Of a stretch of 64,000 nt of DNA, positions 1-8,609 are shown piece after piece. How positions within the stretch are numbered: the first letter of the stretch is position 1; each line of letters begins with the position of its first letter. A program made the position numbers and the translations under genes. Source of the stretch: Oscillospiraceae bacterium (GTDB lineage: Bacteria; Bacillota; Clostridia; Oscillospirales; Oscillospiraceae); assembly GCA_017535635.1 (NCBI GenBank), contig JAFXTU010000022.1:1-64000 (forward strand), read 5' to 3'. The notes below the pieces were generated by a model, which worked only from the letters and a program-made list of their open reading frames with translations, did not search any database and was not told where the DNA came from.

Positions 1-629
1 ACGCCGGGCTCGCCGATGAGCACCGGGTTGTTCTTCGTTTTCCGGGAGAGGATGCGGATCACGTTCCGGATCTCCGCGTCCCGACCGATCACCGGGTCCG
101 GCGTTTCCTCCCGGGCCCGCTTCACCAGGTCCGTCCCGTATTTGGAGAGGGCGTCATAGCTGCTCTCCGGGTTGTCGCTGGTCACGGGGCCGGTCTTCAC
201 CTGGCTCAGTGCCTCCATGAAGGCCGTCTTGCGGATGCCGTGGTCCTCCAGGATCCGGCGAATAGCCGCCGTGGGAGCGGCGAAAATGCCCAGCATCAGG
301 TGCTCCACGCTGAGATAATCGTCGCGGAGGGATTTGGCCGCCTTCTCCGCGCTGCGGAGGACCCGGTCCGCCTCCTGGGAGAGGTAGACCTTCTGGTCCG
401 CCCCGGACACCCGGGGGAATCTCCCGATCTCCTCCTCCAACTCCTCCAGGATGGAGGCCGTATCGGCCCCCAGCTTCGTGAACAGGGAGGGGATCAGCCC
501 GTCCTCCTGCTCCAGCAGACCATAGAGGATGTGCTCCGGGGTGATATACTGGTTCTGGTGCTCCTCCGCCGAATTCTGAGCGGACTTCAAGGTCTCTATC
601 GTCTTCTGTGTGTATTTGCTGCTGTCCAT
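1..629 (-). CDS. clpB: ClpB-type AAA+ disaggregase, N-terminal part (cut by window edge)
   Basis: The 209 visible residues are the N-terminal substrate-binding region of a Hsp100/ClpB chaperone followed by the start of the first AAA+ module. Two Clp_N repeats fill about residues 1-145, then comes the conserved [19 protein letters not shown] segment and the beginning of Walker A (GEPGV) at the window edge. ClpB disaggregates proteins with DnaK in the cytoplasm. The ATG at 629 is preceded by a strong TAGGAGGTG ribosome site, which fixes the start. It lies 19 bp downstream of the gene for a ribbon-helix-helix protein and probably shares its promoter. I see no CIRCE or CtsR operator upstream. ClpC is a less likely alternative, because the N-terminus ([19 protein letters not shown]) is ClpB-like. 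Confidence 0.9.
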   Translation of the reverse strand, partial: MDSSKYTQKTIETLKSAQNSAEEHQNQYITPEHILYGLLEQEDGLIPSLFTKLGADTASILEELEEEIGRFPRVSGADQKVYLSQEADRVLRSAEKAAKSLRDDYLSVEHLMLGIFAAPTAAIRRILEDHGIRKTAFMEALSQVKTGPVTSDNPESSYDALSKYGTDLVKRAREETPDPVIGRDAEIRNVIRILSRKTKNNPVLIGEPG

Positions 630-648
630 AAACCCACACCTCCTAACT

Positions 649-1296
649 TTAAATCAACAGGCTCCGGTCCTCCATGGAAGCCGCGTACTCCGCCTCCGCC
701 TCCGCCGGGGTCAGCCTGCCGGAAAGGCTGCCCTTCAGCAGCCGGTCAAACAGATGGACATAATCGGAAAGGGTCTCCGCCAGCTCTTCGGCGGTGAAGT
801 CCCTGCCGGGGGACGAAAGCGTCCTGGTAAAGCGGCCCTCCCCAAGGCTGGATCGGATCGGATGTCCCAGCCTGGGAGCGAGGCAACGCTCTTCCAGCCG
901 CTGCCAGAAGCGGAACCAGCTCTGCAAAGCGCCCAGCAGCTCCGGGGACTGGGTCCGAAACAGGACGCTGAGCTCTCCGATGGCCTCCTCCCCGCCCCGG
1001 AACAGAGACACCTCGTACTTCACCGTGGGGCGGTATTTATAGTCCAGGGAGCTCTTCATGGACATGCTGAGGGCATTGGGGGCAAAGAAGGGCACCAGCT
1101 CCGCGTCCGGCAAAAACAGGCTCTCCAGAGCCTGGAGCACCTCCCGGATGCGCCGCTCCGGCGTCATCAGGTTCAGCTGCTCCGCCAGGAGCTGGTTCAC
1201 CAGGGCGCTGCGGCTGCAGCCCCGCAGGTGGGCCAGCTGGTCCACCGCCCGGACCACGTCCTCATCCAGCATCAGGCTGAAAAGGGCTTTTTTCAT
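649..1296 (-). CDS. ribbon-helix-helix-like protein cotranscribed with clpB
   Basis: A 215-aa protein whose first ~40 residues ([20 protein letters not shown], then [13 protein letters not shown]) fit the beta-alpha-alpha pattern of a ribbon-helix-helix DNA-binding domain. The remaining ~170 residues are charged, with no membrane segment or known motif that I recognise. It stops 19 bp before clpB and has its own strong promoter, so the two genes look like one heat- or stress-related operon. It could be a repressor of that operon, but this is inference from position and fold only. The ATG has a GGGGAG ribosome site. Confidence 0.75.
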   Translation of the reverse strand: MKKALFSLMLDEDVVRAVDQLAHLRGCSRSALVNQLLAEQLNLMTPERRIREVLQALESLFLPDAELVPFFAPNALSMSMKSSLDYKYRPTVKYEVSLFRGGEEAIGELSVLFRTQSPELLGALQSWFRFWQRLEERCLAPRLGHPIRSSLGEGRFTRTLSSPGRDFTAEELAETLSDYVHLFDRLLKGSLSGRLTPAEAEAEYAASMEDRSLLI

Positions 1297-1323
1297 CTCG
1301 CTCTCCCCTTTCTTCTGGGAGAA

Positions 1324-1351
1324 ATTATACTCCGTTCTTTTAATTTGTCAA
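1324..1351 (-). promoter_or_regulatory. sigma-A promoter for the RHH-clpB operon
   Basis: Reading the minus strand, TTGACA (1351-1346) is followed after 16 bp by TATAAT (1329-1324). Both hexamers match the consensus perfectly, and the site lies about 30 bp upstream of the 1296 start. No inverted repeat of the HrcA/CIRCE type overlaps it. Confidence 0.8.
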
Positions 1352-1485
1352 GAGATTTATATAATTTCTTCTTCGGATTTTGTGTTTTTCTTTTCGCATA
1401 CAGTTTTCACTGCACAAATTTGGCCTGCCTCCGGATCGGAAGCAGACCAAAAAGACAGATTCAGAATTCGACAGGAAGAAGTGAT

Positions 1486-3081
1486 TCAGCGGAGGCTTTC
1501 CAGGTAGGCAGCCGCGCTTTTCAGCCCGTCGGCGGCGGCGGAGATGATGCCCCCCGCCCAACCGGCCCCCTCTCCGCAGGGATAGAGGCCGCGGATGCCC
1601 AGGGCATTCCGTTTTTCATCCCGCAGGATGCGGACCGGAGAGCTGGAACGGGTCTCCGGCGCGGTGAGCACCGCGTCCCGGATCCCGAAGCCCCGGAGCT
1701 TTCGGTCCAGGAGGGGCAGAGCGCGTCTGAGCGGGTCCGTGACGACCTCCGGCAGGACCTGCTCCATGTCTCCCCAGCGCACGCCGGGCGTATACGTGGG
1801 CTGGATCCTCCCCGCTCCCGGGGAGGGCTGCCGGTCCAGAAAGTCCCCCAAAAGCTGTACGGGGGCGGCGTAGCTTCCGCCGCCATAGTGAAAGGCCGTT
1901 TTCTCCAGTTCCCGCTGCCAGCGCAGCCCGCCCAGAGGGTCCTTCTCCGGGAACTGAGAGGGATGGAGGGAGACCAGCAGGGCACTGTTGGCATTCTCCC
2001 CCGCCCTGCCGGAGTAGCTCATCCCGTTGGTGACCACGCCCCCCTCCTCCGAGGCCGCCGCCATCACGTAGCCTCCCGGACACATACAGAAGGTATAGAC
2101 GCCGGTCCCCTCGGGAAGGTGAAGAGAGAGCTTGTAGGGGGCCGCGCCCAGGGCCGTATGCCCCGCCCAGCGGCCATAGAGGCTCCGGTCGATCTCCCGC
2201 TGCAGGTGTTCGATCCGCACGCCCATGGAGAAGGGCTTCGGCTCCAGCATAAGCCCCCGGCGGAGGAGCATTTCCATGGTATCCCTGGCACTGTGGCCGA
2301 TCGCCAGGAACAGGTCCGTACAGGGCAGCTCTTCCCTTTCGGCCCCTTCGTTCACGACGATCCCCCGGAGAGAAGCGGAATCTGTGATCAGGTCTGTCAG
2401 GCAGGTATCGAAGCGCACTTCGCCGCCCAGGGAGAGGATGCGCTCCCGGAGATTCCGCACCACCTTTGTCAGCACGTCGGTCCCCACATGGGGGGCAGCG
2501 TCCCACCGAACGCGCTCCTGGGCCCCGAACTCCACGAAGCGGCGAAGGATGTAGCCCGTCTCCCGGCCGCCGATGCCGGAATTCAGCTTGCCGTCGGAGA
2601 AGGTGCCCGCGCCGCCCTCCCCGAACTGTACGTTGCACTCCGGGTCCAGGACGCCGTTTTCCCGGAACCGGCGGACCTTCTCTCTCCGTGCTTCCACCCG
2701 GCTGCCCCGCTCCAGGACCAGGGGGCGAAGGCCGGCTTCCGCCAGAGCAAGGGCAATGAACATCCCGGCGGGGCCGAAGCCCGCCACCACCGGGCGGCAA
2801 TCCGGCGCACGGCGGGGTATCGGCAGGGAAAAGTGCTCCTCCGGCGCGGGAAAGACGTTCTTTCCCGCGCTTTTCAAAACGGCCTCTTCCTCCGCCAGCC
2901 GGACGTCCACGGTATACAGGAGCCGGACCCGGTTCTGACGCCGGGCGTCGATGCTCCGCCGCACGACGGAAAGCTCCTGAATCTCCCTCGTCGGGACGCC
3001 CAGGGCCTCGGCCGCCAGCCGTTTCAGCTGCTCCGAACGGTCCCGCTCCGGAGACAGGCTCAATTCCCGAACTCTAAGCAT
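1486..3081 (-). CDS. NAD(P)/FAD-dependent dehydrogenase (COG2509-like)
   Basis: A 531-aa flavoprotein. After a ~95-residue N-terminal domain comes the dinucleotide-binding motif VVAGFGPAGMFIALALAEAG and the conserved FGEGGAGTFSDGKLNSGIG stretch typical of the uncharacterised FAD-dependent dehydrogenase family (COG2509). The C-terminus has the second FAD-contact motif (LYPCGEGAGWAGGI). The substrate is unknown. The start is taken as the ATG at 3081, because the family begins with LRVRELSLS and the upstream flavoprotein gene ends at 3074, giving an 8-bp overlap and translational coupling. A longer frame to 3231 would lie inside the neighbour. Cytoplasmic; confident about family, not function. 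Confidence 0.9.
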   Translation of the reverse strand: MLRVRELSLSPERDRSEQLKRLAAEALGVPTREIQELSVVRRSIDARRQNRVRLLYTVDVRLAEEEAVLKSAGKNVFPAPEEHFSLPIPRRAPDCRPVVAGFGPAGMFIALALAEAGLRPLVLERGSRVEARREKVRRFRENGVLDPECNVQFGEGGAGTFSDGKLNSGIGGRETGYILRRFVEFGAQERVRWDAAPHVGTDVLTKVVRNLRERILSLGGEVRFDTCLTDLITDSASLRGIVVNEGAEREELPCTDLFLAIGHSARDTMEMLLRRGLMLEPKPFSMGVRIEHLQREIDRSLYGRWAGHTALGAAPYKLSLHLPEGTGVYTFCMCPGGYVMAAASEEGGVVTNGMSYSGRAGENANSALLVSLHPSQFPEKDPLGGLRWQRELEKTAFHYGGGSYAAPVQLLGDFLDRQPSPGAGRIQPTYTPGVRWGDMEQVLPEVVTDPLRRALPLLDRKLRGFGIRDAVLTAPETRSSSPVRILRDEKRNALGIRGLYPCGEGAGWAGGIISAAADGLKSAAAYLESLR

Positions 3082-4294
3082 GGTTTCCCTCCGCGGCGGA
3101 GGAGCCCGCCAGAAAACCGCTGGACCAGGCCCACTGGAGATTGTAACCGCCGCAGTCCCCGTCCACATCCAGGACCTCTCCGCAGGCGTAAAGGCCGGTA
3201 CAGAGGCGGCTCTCCAGAGTCTCCGGGTCAAATTCCGAAGTACGGATGCCCCCCACCGTCACCTGGGCGTTGGGCATACCCATATCCCCGGTGACAGGGA
3301 AAGAGAAGTGCTTTGCCTCCTGGGCAAGGCGGACCGCTTCCGCTCCGGTGAGAGCGGAAAGCGTTTTTTTCAGGTCCAGGCCCGCCGAGCGGACCAGGAC
3401 ATGACCGAGACGGTTCTGCACCGTCCCCACAAACACGTCCTCCAGGGGAAGGAAAGGGGTCCCCCGGCTGCGCGCAAGGAGCAGGTCCCGAAGCTCCTCC
3501 TCCGGCAGTTCCCGGACCAGGTCCAGGGAGACCCGCGTCCCGGGGACGGACAACGCCGCGCGGGAGAGTTCGAAGATCACCGGGCCGGAGAGGCCGTAGT
3601 CCGTAAACTGGACCTCCCCCGCCGCCTCTGCCAGCAGTTCACTCCCATGGAATACCCGCGCCAGGGCATCCGCCCGGACGCCCTTGAGGCTGCGGCAGAA
3701 GGGGCTGGAGGAGCGAAGCTGCACCAGCCCCTGCCGAAGGGGGGTGCAGCTGTGTCCCAGTTCCTTCAGCAGGCGATAGCCCAGGCCCGTTCCCCCGAAG
3801 CGCTCCCCCGCCAGCCCGCCGCAGGCAACGACGACCCGGTCCGCAGGATGGCTTCCGATATCGCTAAGGACCCGAAAACCGTTTTTTTCCTTTTGGACGA
3901 GCCTTACCTCCGCTCCCGTCAGCACCCGGACGCCGGCGCCCTCCAGGGCGAAGCGGAGCACGTCCACCACGCTCCCCGCCGTGTTGGAGAGGGGGTAGAC
4001 CCGCCCGTCCGGCTCCGTGACGGTCAGAAGGCCCAGGCTTCGGAACCGCTCCAGGGTCCCGGCGGCGTCCATGCGCCGGAGGGCGGGCAGGACAAAGTCC
4101 GGCTCCTCCCCGTGGTAATGCTCCGGGGAAGCGTGGAGATTCGTCAGATTGCAGCGCCCGTTCCCGGTAACGGCGAGCTTGCGCCCCACCCGGGTCTGGC
4201 GCTCATAAACAGAGACCGCGGCGCCCCGGGAGGCCGCCGCCAGGGCTGCCGTCATCCCGGCGGCGCCGCCGCCGATCACTGCGATGGATAGCAT
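3074..4294 (-). CDS. BaiN/HI0933-family flavoprotein
   Basis: A 406-aa NAD(P)/FAD-dependent oxidoreductase of the HI0933/BaiN family. It opens with the Rossmann motif IAVIGGGAAGMTAALAA, followed by the family signature VGRKLAVTGNGRCNLTN. The C-terminal FAD motif reads LYACGEVLDVDGDCGGYNLQWAWSSG. Some family members (BaiN) reduce bile-acid intermediates, but most are uncharacterised, so a bile-acid role should not be assumed. It lies between a two-component system and a second flavoprotein, overlaps the latter by 8 bp, and is separated from the histidine kinase gene by a 69-bp gap carrying a strong hairpin. Confidence 0.92.
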   Translation of the reverse strand: MLSIAVIGGGAAGMTAALAAASRGAAVSVYERQTRVGRKLAVTGNGRCNLTNLHASPEHYHGEEPDFVLPALRRMDAAGTLERFRSLGLLTVTEPDGRVYPLSNTAGSVVDVLRFALEGAGVRVLTGAEVRLVQKEKNGFRVLSDIGSHPADRVVVACGGLAGERFGGTGLGYRLLKELGHSCTPLRQGLVQLRSSSPFCRSLKGVRADALARVFHGSELLAEAAGEVQFTDYGLSGPVIFELSRAALSVPGTRVSLDLVRELPEEELRDLLLARSRGTPFLPLEDVFVGTVQNRLGHVLVRSAGLDLKKTLSALTGAEAVRLAQEAKHFSFPVTGDMGMPNAQVTVGGIRTSEFDPETLESRLCTGLYACGEVLDVDGDCGGYNLQWAWSSGFLAGSSAAEGNHA

Positions 4295-4320
4295 GATCTT
4301 CTCCTTGCTTATTCGAGCTC

Positions 4321-4353
4321 GGCAGGGGAACCGGCCGCCGGTCTTCCCCTGCC
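4321..4353 (-). terminator. hairpin between the histidine kinase and flavoprotein genes
   Basis: GGCAGGGGAA (4321-4330) pairs perfectly with TTCCCCTGCC (4344-4353), and a further CCGG/CCGG pair sits inside the loop. No T-run follows on the minus strand, so it may attenuate or process the transcript rather than fully terminate it. Confidence 0.5.
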
Positions 4354-4363
4354 GGACCGATGA

Positions 4364-5632
4364 TCAGAGGTTTTCCAAGGGAAGGCAGAGACGCACCGCG
4401 AAGCCGTAGCCGATCACGATGGAAAAGCTGCCCCCCGCGTTTTCCGCGTACTGCCGGAGATGCCGGAGGCCGAAGCCCTCCGCGGGGATCTCGTCCGGGA
4501 CCTTCCCATCGTTCCACACCTCTACCACCAGCATCTCGTCCTCCACGCCGGTGTGGAGCCGGATCCGATGGGCCCCGCCATGCTTCATCCCGTTGGTCAC
4601 ACACTCCTGGACCATACCGTAGAGGAAGCCGATCCGGTCGCTGCTCATGGGGGTCTCCGCCGCGTCTTCCAGGTCCGTAAAATCCGTGGCGATCATGATC
4701 TCGGAATCCTGCTCCGTCTGGCGGCAGCAGAGAGTCAGCAGCTTTTCCAGTTCCGAAACGGTCATGATGTTCCGGTTGTCCATCATGCGCACGCTGTTCC
4801 GGATGGTCTCCATGCTCTCCCGCATCCGCTGGATGGCCCGTTCCGTCTTCTCGTCCGCCGCTTCCGGTTCCTTGGGCCGCTGGATCTTGGCGGCCTCCAG
4901 GGCAAAGATGGCGGCGGTGATGGTGTGGCCCACGTTGTTGTGGATGTCCCGGCTGATCCGCTCCCGTTCCTGGATCCGGCCCCGGAGCTCCGCAGTCTCG
5001 CTCTCCAGGCTCAGCCGCTCGTTCTCCCGGCTGGTCTCATAGAACTCCCGAAAGACCTTCTGTGTCCGCCGGATGAGGACCTGGGCCAGGAAGGCAAAGC
5101 AGAGATAATAGATGGCCTGGGGAATGGCGGTATCCACCATGACGTAGCGATAGCCGATGGGGTTGCGGTATAGCATGGGGAGCAGCAGATAGCTCGCCAG
5201 GAAATGGGAGGCAAACAGCGCCGCCAGAGACAGGGCATAGGTATAGTAACTCAGGGGCTGATTGTAATACATGGTCACCAGCGCCGTGGGGAAGGCGAAG
5301 AGCAGCAGGGCCTGGAGGTTGAAGATGACGTAGCAAAGCCCGCTGGCCACTACACTGCAGGTCATGATGAGGTATTTCACCCATCTGCCCCGGACAGAGC
5401 ACACCAGCACCAGGAAGGGCGGCAGGCAGAGCACCGTGACCAGGGCGATCTTCCAGTGGTACTGGGTGGCGAAGGAATAGACGCCAAAGACCCCGAAAAG
5501 CTCCAGCACATAGATCAGGGCGATGATGCCCAGCTCATAGAGACAGATCATGGCGGTGCTCTCGTTGATCTGGTATTCGTTTTTCAGCCGCAGTTCCTCG
5601 TACCGTTCCAAGACCTTGCCCTTAATGCTCAT
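4364..5632 (-). CDS. membrane sensor histidine kinase, NarL-partner (HisKA_3) type
   Basis: A 422-aa kinase with five or six hydrophobic segments in residues ~27-190 and little extracytoplasmic sequence, then a short coiled coil (SRENERLSLESETAELRGRIQERERI). The dimerisation box SRDIHNNVGHT places the phosphoacceptor at about His231. A HATPase domain follows, with N-box residues in QECVTNGMKHGGAHRI and a degenerate G-box (EGFGLRHLRQYAENAGG). The start codon lies inside the end of the response-regulator gene (11-bp overlap), so the two are translationally coupled. The signal is unknown; the intramembrane layout suggests an envelope or membrane cue (DesK/LiaS-like), which is inference. Confidence 0.92.
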   Translation of the reverse strand: MSIKGKVLERYEELRLKNEYQINESTAMICLYELGIIALIYVLELFGVFGVYSFATQYHWKIALVTVLCLPPFLVLVCSVRGRWVKYLIMTCSVVASGLCYVIFNLQALLLFAFPTALVTMYYNQPLSYYTYALSLAALFASHFLASYLLLPMLYRNPIGYRYVMVDTAIPQAIYYLCFAFLAQVLIRRTQKVFREFYETSRENERLSLESETAELRGRIQERERISRDIHNNVGHTITAAIFALEAAKIQRPKEPEAADEKTERAIQRMRESMETIRNSVRMMDNRNIMTVSELEKLLTLCCRQTEQDSEIMIATDFTDLEDAAETPMSSDRIGFLYGMVQECVTNGMKHGGAHRIRLHTGVEDEMLVVEVWNDGKVPDEIPAEGFGLRHLRQYAENAGGSFSIVIGYGFAVRLCLPLENL

Positions 5633-6302
5633 TTCTGCTGCTCCTTGTCAGCGTGACGGCCAAGGCCGTCCGGTCCCGCACGCCCAGGGTACCGTAGATG
5701 TTGGAAAGGTAGTTCTTTACCGTTCCCTCCGTGATATGGAGGACGGAGGCGATCTCCCGGTTGGAGCGCCCGTCCTGCACCAGGCGGCAGATCTCCCGCT
5801 CCCGCTCGGTGAGCTTTGCGAACTGGGCCTGGAACTGGGCCCGCTTGGGATCGTTTTCCGCGCTTTCCGCGCCCAGCCTTCGGGTGCTTCTATGGAGGAC
5901 CGACATGACCTTCTGATCCAGCACCGTATGTCCGGAGGCCACCATCCGGGCAGCCTCAATGATCTCCCCGGAGCTGAAGCTCTTGAGGATGTAGCCGTCC
6001 GCTCCCTCGGAAAGAGCGGAGGTAATGCTTTGGTCGTCATAGTAGGTGGAAAGGACCAGCATCCGCACTTCCGGCATCCGGCGCTTCACCTCGCCGATGA
6101 GGCGGACGCCGCCGATGCCGGCCATATTCAGATCCACCAGCATCACGTCCGGGCGGATGTGCTCCCGGTCCAGCTTCTCCAGGGCTTCCTCCGCGCTGAC
6201 GGCGGAGCCGATCACCTCGAATTCCGGATCCGAGGAGAAGAAAACGCCGAGGCTTTCCAGCAGCAGGCGTTCGTCGTCTACGAAAAAAATCTTGATCGAC
6301 AC
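5622..6302 (-). CDS. NarL/FixJ-family response regulator
   Basis: A 226-aa regulator with a receiver domain (FFVDDERLLLE acidic pocket; phosphoacceptor Asp in DVMLVDLNMAG near residue 56; conserved K in ADGYILKSFSSGE) and a C-terminal LuxR-type helix-turn-helix (LTEREREICRLVQDGRSNREIASVLHITEGTVKNYLSNI). I choose the GTG at 6302 because an AGGAGGG ribosome site sits 7 bases upstream and the receiver domain starts immediately after it. The frame remains open to 6491, but that extension crosses the promoter. It overlaps the kinase gene by 11 bp, forming one two-component operon. Confidence 0.93.
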   Translation of the reverse strand: MSIKIFFVDDERLLLESLGVFFSSDPEFEVIGSAVSAEEALEKLDREHIRPDVMLVDLNMAGIGGVRLIGEVKRRMPEVRMLVLSTYYDDQSITSALSEGADGYILKSFSSGEIIEAARMVASGHTVLDQKVMSVLHRSTRRLGAESAENDPKRAQFQAQFAKLTEREREICRLVQDGRSNREIASVLHITEGTVKNYLSNIYGTLGVRDRTALAVTLTRSSRNEH

Positions 6303-6323
6303 GGCTCTTCCCTCCTTTTGTTT

Positions 6324-6353
6324 ATTATGACATATGGGAAACGATGCTTTCAA
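6324..6353 (-). promoter_or_regulatory. promoter for the two-component operon
   Basis: On the minus strand TTGAAA (6353-6348) and CATAAT (6329-6324) are separated by 18 bp, about 20 bp upstream of the GTG start. Confidence 0.55.
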
Positions 6354-6414
6354 GTCTTTTTGCGATTTTTCACAGTTTTCAGCGCTTTTCTCCCCGGGAA
6401 TCCGGGAAGATCGG

Positions 6415-6443
6415 TTGACTTTTCCATTCGCATACCGTACTAT
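6415..6443 (+). promoter_or_regulatory. promoter for the URO-D-family gene at 6478
   Basis: TTGACT (6415-6420), a 17-bp spacer and TACTAT (6438-6443), followed by a GGAGG ribosome site before the ATG at 6478. Confidence 0.6.
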
Positions 6444-6477
6444 ATAATTAACATGAACAGGAAAGCGGAGGTCCAAA

Positions 6478-7491
6478 ATGACACAGTACAAGCTGACGGA
6501 AAAGGAAAACTACCTGCGGGCCATGCGGGGCGAATTCCCCGAATACCTCCCCATGTGGGACATGTTCGGCTGGGGAGTCCGCAGCAGCGCCACCGCCCAT
6601 TTCACCAAAACTCTGCCCAACGGCCACACCGTGAACGAATTCGGCGTGGAGTCCGTCTCCGTCCCCGACGCGGAGGGCGGCAGCATCCCCGTCCCCGGCA
6701 AGTTCATCCTGGAGGACATCACCAAATGGCGGGACGTGATCAAAGCCCCCAGCCTGGAGGGCATCGACTGGGAGGCCGCCGCCAAACGGGATCTGAAGGA
6801 CTTTGACCGCAGAAGCAAGCCGCTCATGATCTACATCGGCGGATTTTTCCTGACCCTGGTCTCTTTCATGGGTTTTGAAAACGGGCTCTGTGCCATGTAT
6901 GAGGAGCCGGAGGAGGTGAAGGCCCTCTTCCAGTATCTTCTGGAATACTACCTGAAGGTCTACAAAAATATCCTGTACTACTATAAGCCCGATATCATGA
7001 GCATGGGGGACGACACCGCCACCAAGAACAACCCCTTCTTCTCCCTGGAAATGGAGCGGGAGCTGCTGCTCCCCTTCCAGAAGGCGGAGACCGACCTGGC
7101 CCACGACGCCGGGATCCCCATCCAAATGCACAACTGCGGCCGCTGCGAGGACTTCGTGCCGGACTGGGTGGACATCGGCATCAGCGCCTGGGATCCGGCC
7201 CAGACGGACAACAATCTGCTGGGGGTCAAGAAGAAATTCGGCCGAAAGATGCTCATTGTGGGCGGCTGGGATTACTCCGGCCCCGTCAGCCATCCCGGCA
7301 GCACGGACGAATTCCTAAAGGAGGAGCTGGTGAAATATGTGGACACCATGGCCCCCGGCGGCGCTTTTGCCTATTTCACCCGCTTCCTGGGCAAAACGGG
7401 CGACCCGGAGGCCGCCCGGAAGATGCAGATCATGAACGATTTTTACTACGATTACGCCAGGGATTGGTACAAGAGGAACGGATACGTCTGA
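6478..7491 (+). CDS. uroporphyrinogen-decarboxylase-family protein (MtaA/CmuA-like fold), paralogue 1
   Basis: A 337-aa URO-D superfamily protein. It lacks the arginine-rich N-terminal signature of true HemE but carries the HNCGRC motif near residue 220, resembling the H-x-C zinc site of methylcobamide:thiol methyltransferases, and the family context PDWVDIGISAWDPAQ. Related proteins transfer methyl groups from corrinoid proteins in O-demethylation and methanogenesis pathways. No corrinoid protein, MtaB or activator gene is adjacent, so the substrate is unknown. It has a second close paralogue at 51150-52130 (minus strand) and a more distant one at 45130-46209 (minus strand). It is monocistronic with its own promoter. 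Confidence 0.88.
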   Translation: MTQYKLTEKENYLRAMRGEFPEYLPMWDMFGWGVRSSATAHFTKTLPNGHTVNEFGVESVSVPDAEGGSIPVPGKFILEDITKWRDVIKAPSLEGIDWEAAAKRDLKDFDRRSKPLMIYIGGFFLTLVSFMGFENGLCAMYEEPEEVKALFQYLLEYYLKVYKNILYYYKPDIMSMGDDTATKNNPFFSLEMERELLLPFQKAETDLAHDAGIPIQMHNCGRCEDFVPDWVDIGISAWDPAQTDNNLLGVKKKFGRKMLIVGGWDYSGPVSHPGSTDEFLKEELVKYVDTMAPGGAFAYFTRFLGKTGDPEAARKMQIMNDFYYDYARDWYKRNGYV

Positions 7492-7518
7492 TTGCTCCCG
7501 CTTCCCTCTCCCCGCCAG

Positions 7519-7560
7519 AAAAAGCCCGCTCTTTCCGAACAAAAGCCGGAAAGGGCGGGC
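7519..7560 (-). terminator. rho-independent terminator of the NlpC/P60 gene
   Basis: A 13-bp stem (7524-7536 with 7548-7560, one G-U pair) is followed on the minus strand by five Ts (7523-7519). It lies just past the convergent end of the URO-D gene and may also serve it. Confidence 0.85.
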
Positions 7561-7577
7561 GCATGGTTATCTTGTTG

Positions 7578-8585
7578 TTATTCCTCGTTCAGCACACGGC
7601 AGGCGCCGTAGTAGTTCCGGACCCAGTAGCTGCCGTCCAGACTGTCGGTCTTGATCTTCCAGGAGCCGGTAGAGGCGTGGATAAATTCCCTGTTGCCGAC
7701 GTAGATGCCCACATGGCCGATGGAATTGGTCCCCGGCGAAGCAAAGAAAACCAAGTCTCCCGGCAAAAGCTCATCCTGGCTTGCCAGAGCAAGGCCCCCG
7801 TTATACTGATCGGTGGCGGTACGTCCCCCAAGGGAGATCCCATTTTCCAGATAATAGCAATAATAGACGAATCCGGAGCAGTCAAAGCCATCCGGAGAGG
7901 TGCCGCCGTAGCAGTACGGAGCACCCAGGTTCTCCCGCGCCAACTGAAGGATCGCCTCCGTCAGCTCTCCATCAGCGGATACCGTAGGAGCATCCTCCTC
8001 CGGGACGGCGACGTAATCCGCGTAGATGTAACCCACACGGCCCCGGGCCTCCACCAGATACCAATCCCCTTCCCGGCCCATGACCGTGACCCGGCTGCCG
8101 GTATAGAAATGGTCATAGACGTCGGCTGTCAGGCTGGGGGCAGCCCGGAAGCGCACCGCGTCTCCGGTGAGGATGCCCACCTGGGGCTCCAGCTTTTCCG
8201 TCTGCACGGCGGTCTCCTCGGCGTTTTTCTCCTCCGAAGGCGCCGGACCGGGCGCGGGAACAGGCGTGGATACAGGCGCGGGCGCAGTTTCCGCTTCCGC
8301 CTCCGGCTCGGCAGGAACCGTCTGCTCCAGATAGCGGGAGGCCATATAGCCCTCCTGCCCCTTCCAGCGGACCCGGCTCCATTCACCCAGATCCTCCAGC
8401 AGTTCCACTTCCGTTCCCTGCAGGGCCAGGCCCAGGGCCTTGCCCTCCATGCTGGGCTCCGCCCGGAAATACAGGGCGTCGGCGATCACGGTCGCCTCCC
8501 CCGGCTCCAGAGCCAGGGCGGGCAGCGCCAGCAGCAGCATGAGGACGAGGAGCAGGGCCGGCGCAAGAACAGTTCTCTTTCTCAT
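7578..8585 (-). CDS. secreted SH3/NlpC-P60 peptidoglycan endopeptidase
   Basis: A 335-aa exported protein with a signal peptide at residues 1-25 (MRKRTVLAPALLL, cleavage near ALA-LEP). Two bacterial SH3 domains (about 28-85 and 128-190) are joined by a Pro/Ala/Glu-rich linker. The NlpC/P60 catalytic domain follows: nucleophile Cys236 in DGFDCSGFVYY, the His in NSIGHVGIYVG, and a further polar residue downstream (FIHASTG). Such enzymes cut D-Glu/diamino-acid bonds in cell-wall stem peptides. It is 24 bp downstream of the small gene at 8610-8897 and probably cotranscribed with it. Confidence 0.93.
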   Translation of the reverse strand: MRKRTVLAPALLLVLMLLLALPALALEPGEATVIADALYFRAEPSMEGKALGLALQGTEVELLEDLGEWSRVRWKGQEGYMASRYLEQTVPAEPEAEAETAPAPVSTPVPAPGPAPSEEKNAEETAVQTEKLEPQVGILTGDAVRFRAAPSLTADVYDHFYTGSRVTVMGREGDWYLVEARGRVGYIYADYVAVPEEDAPTVSADGELTEAILQLARENLGAPYCYGGTSPDGFDCSGFVYYCYYLENGISLGGRTATDQYNGGLALASQDELLPGDLVFFASPGTNSIGHVGIYVGNREFIHASTGSWKIKTDSLDGSYWVRNYYGACRVLNEE

Positions 8586-8609
8586 TCTCTTTCGTTTGCA
8601 CCAGGGCGC

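Noticed and set aside
1297..1485. CIRCE or CtsR operator near the clpB operon promoter
   Set aside because: No TTAGCACTC-N9-GAGTGCTAA or tandem GGTCAAA repeat is present.
610..3294. Long plus-strand frame (894 codons) over the clpB/flavoprotein region
   Set aside because: Antisense to three genes with clear domains; its product is low-complexity Arg/Pro/Gln.
3074..4294. Bile-acid 7-dehydroxylation (BaiN) assignment
   Set aside because: No other bai gene is near and the HI0933 family is broad.
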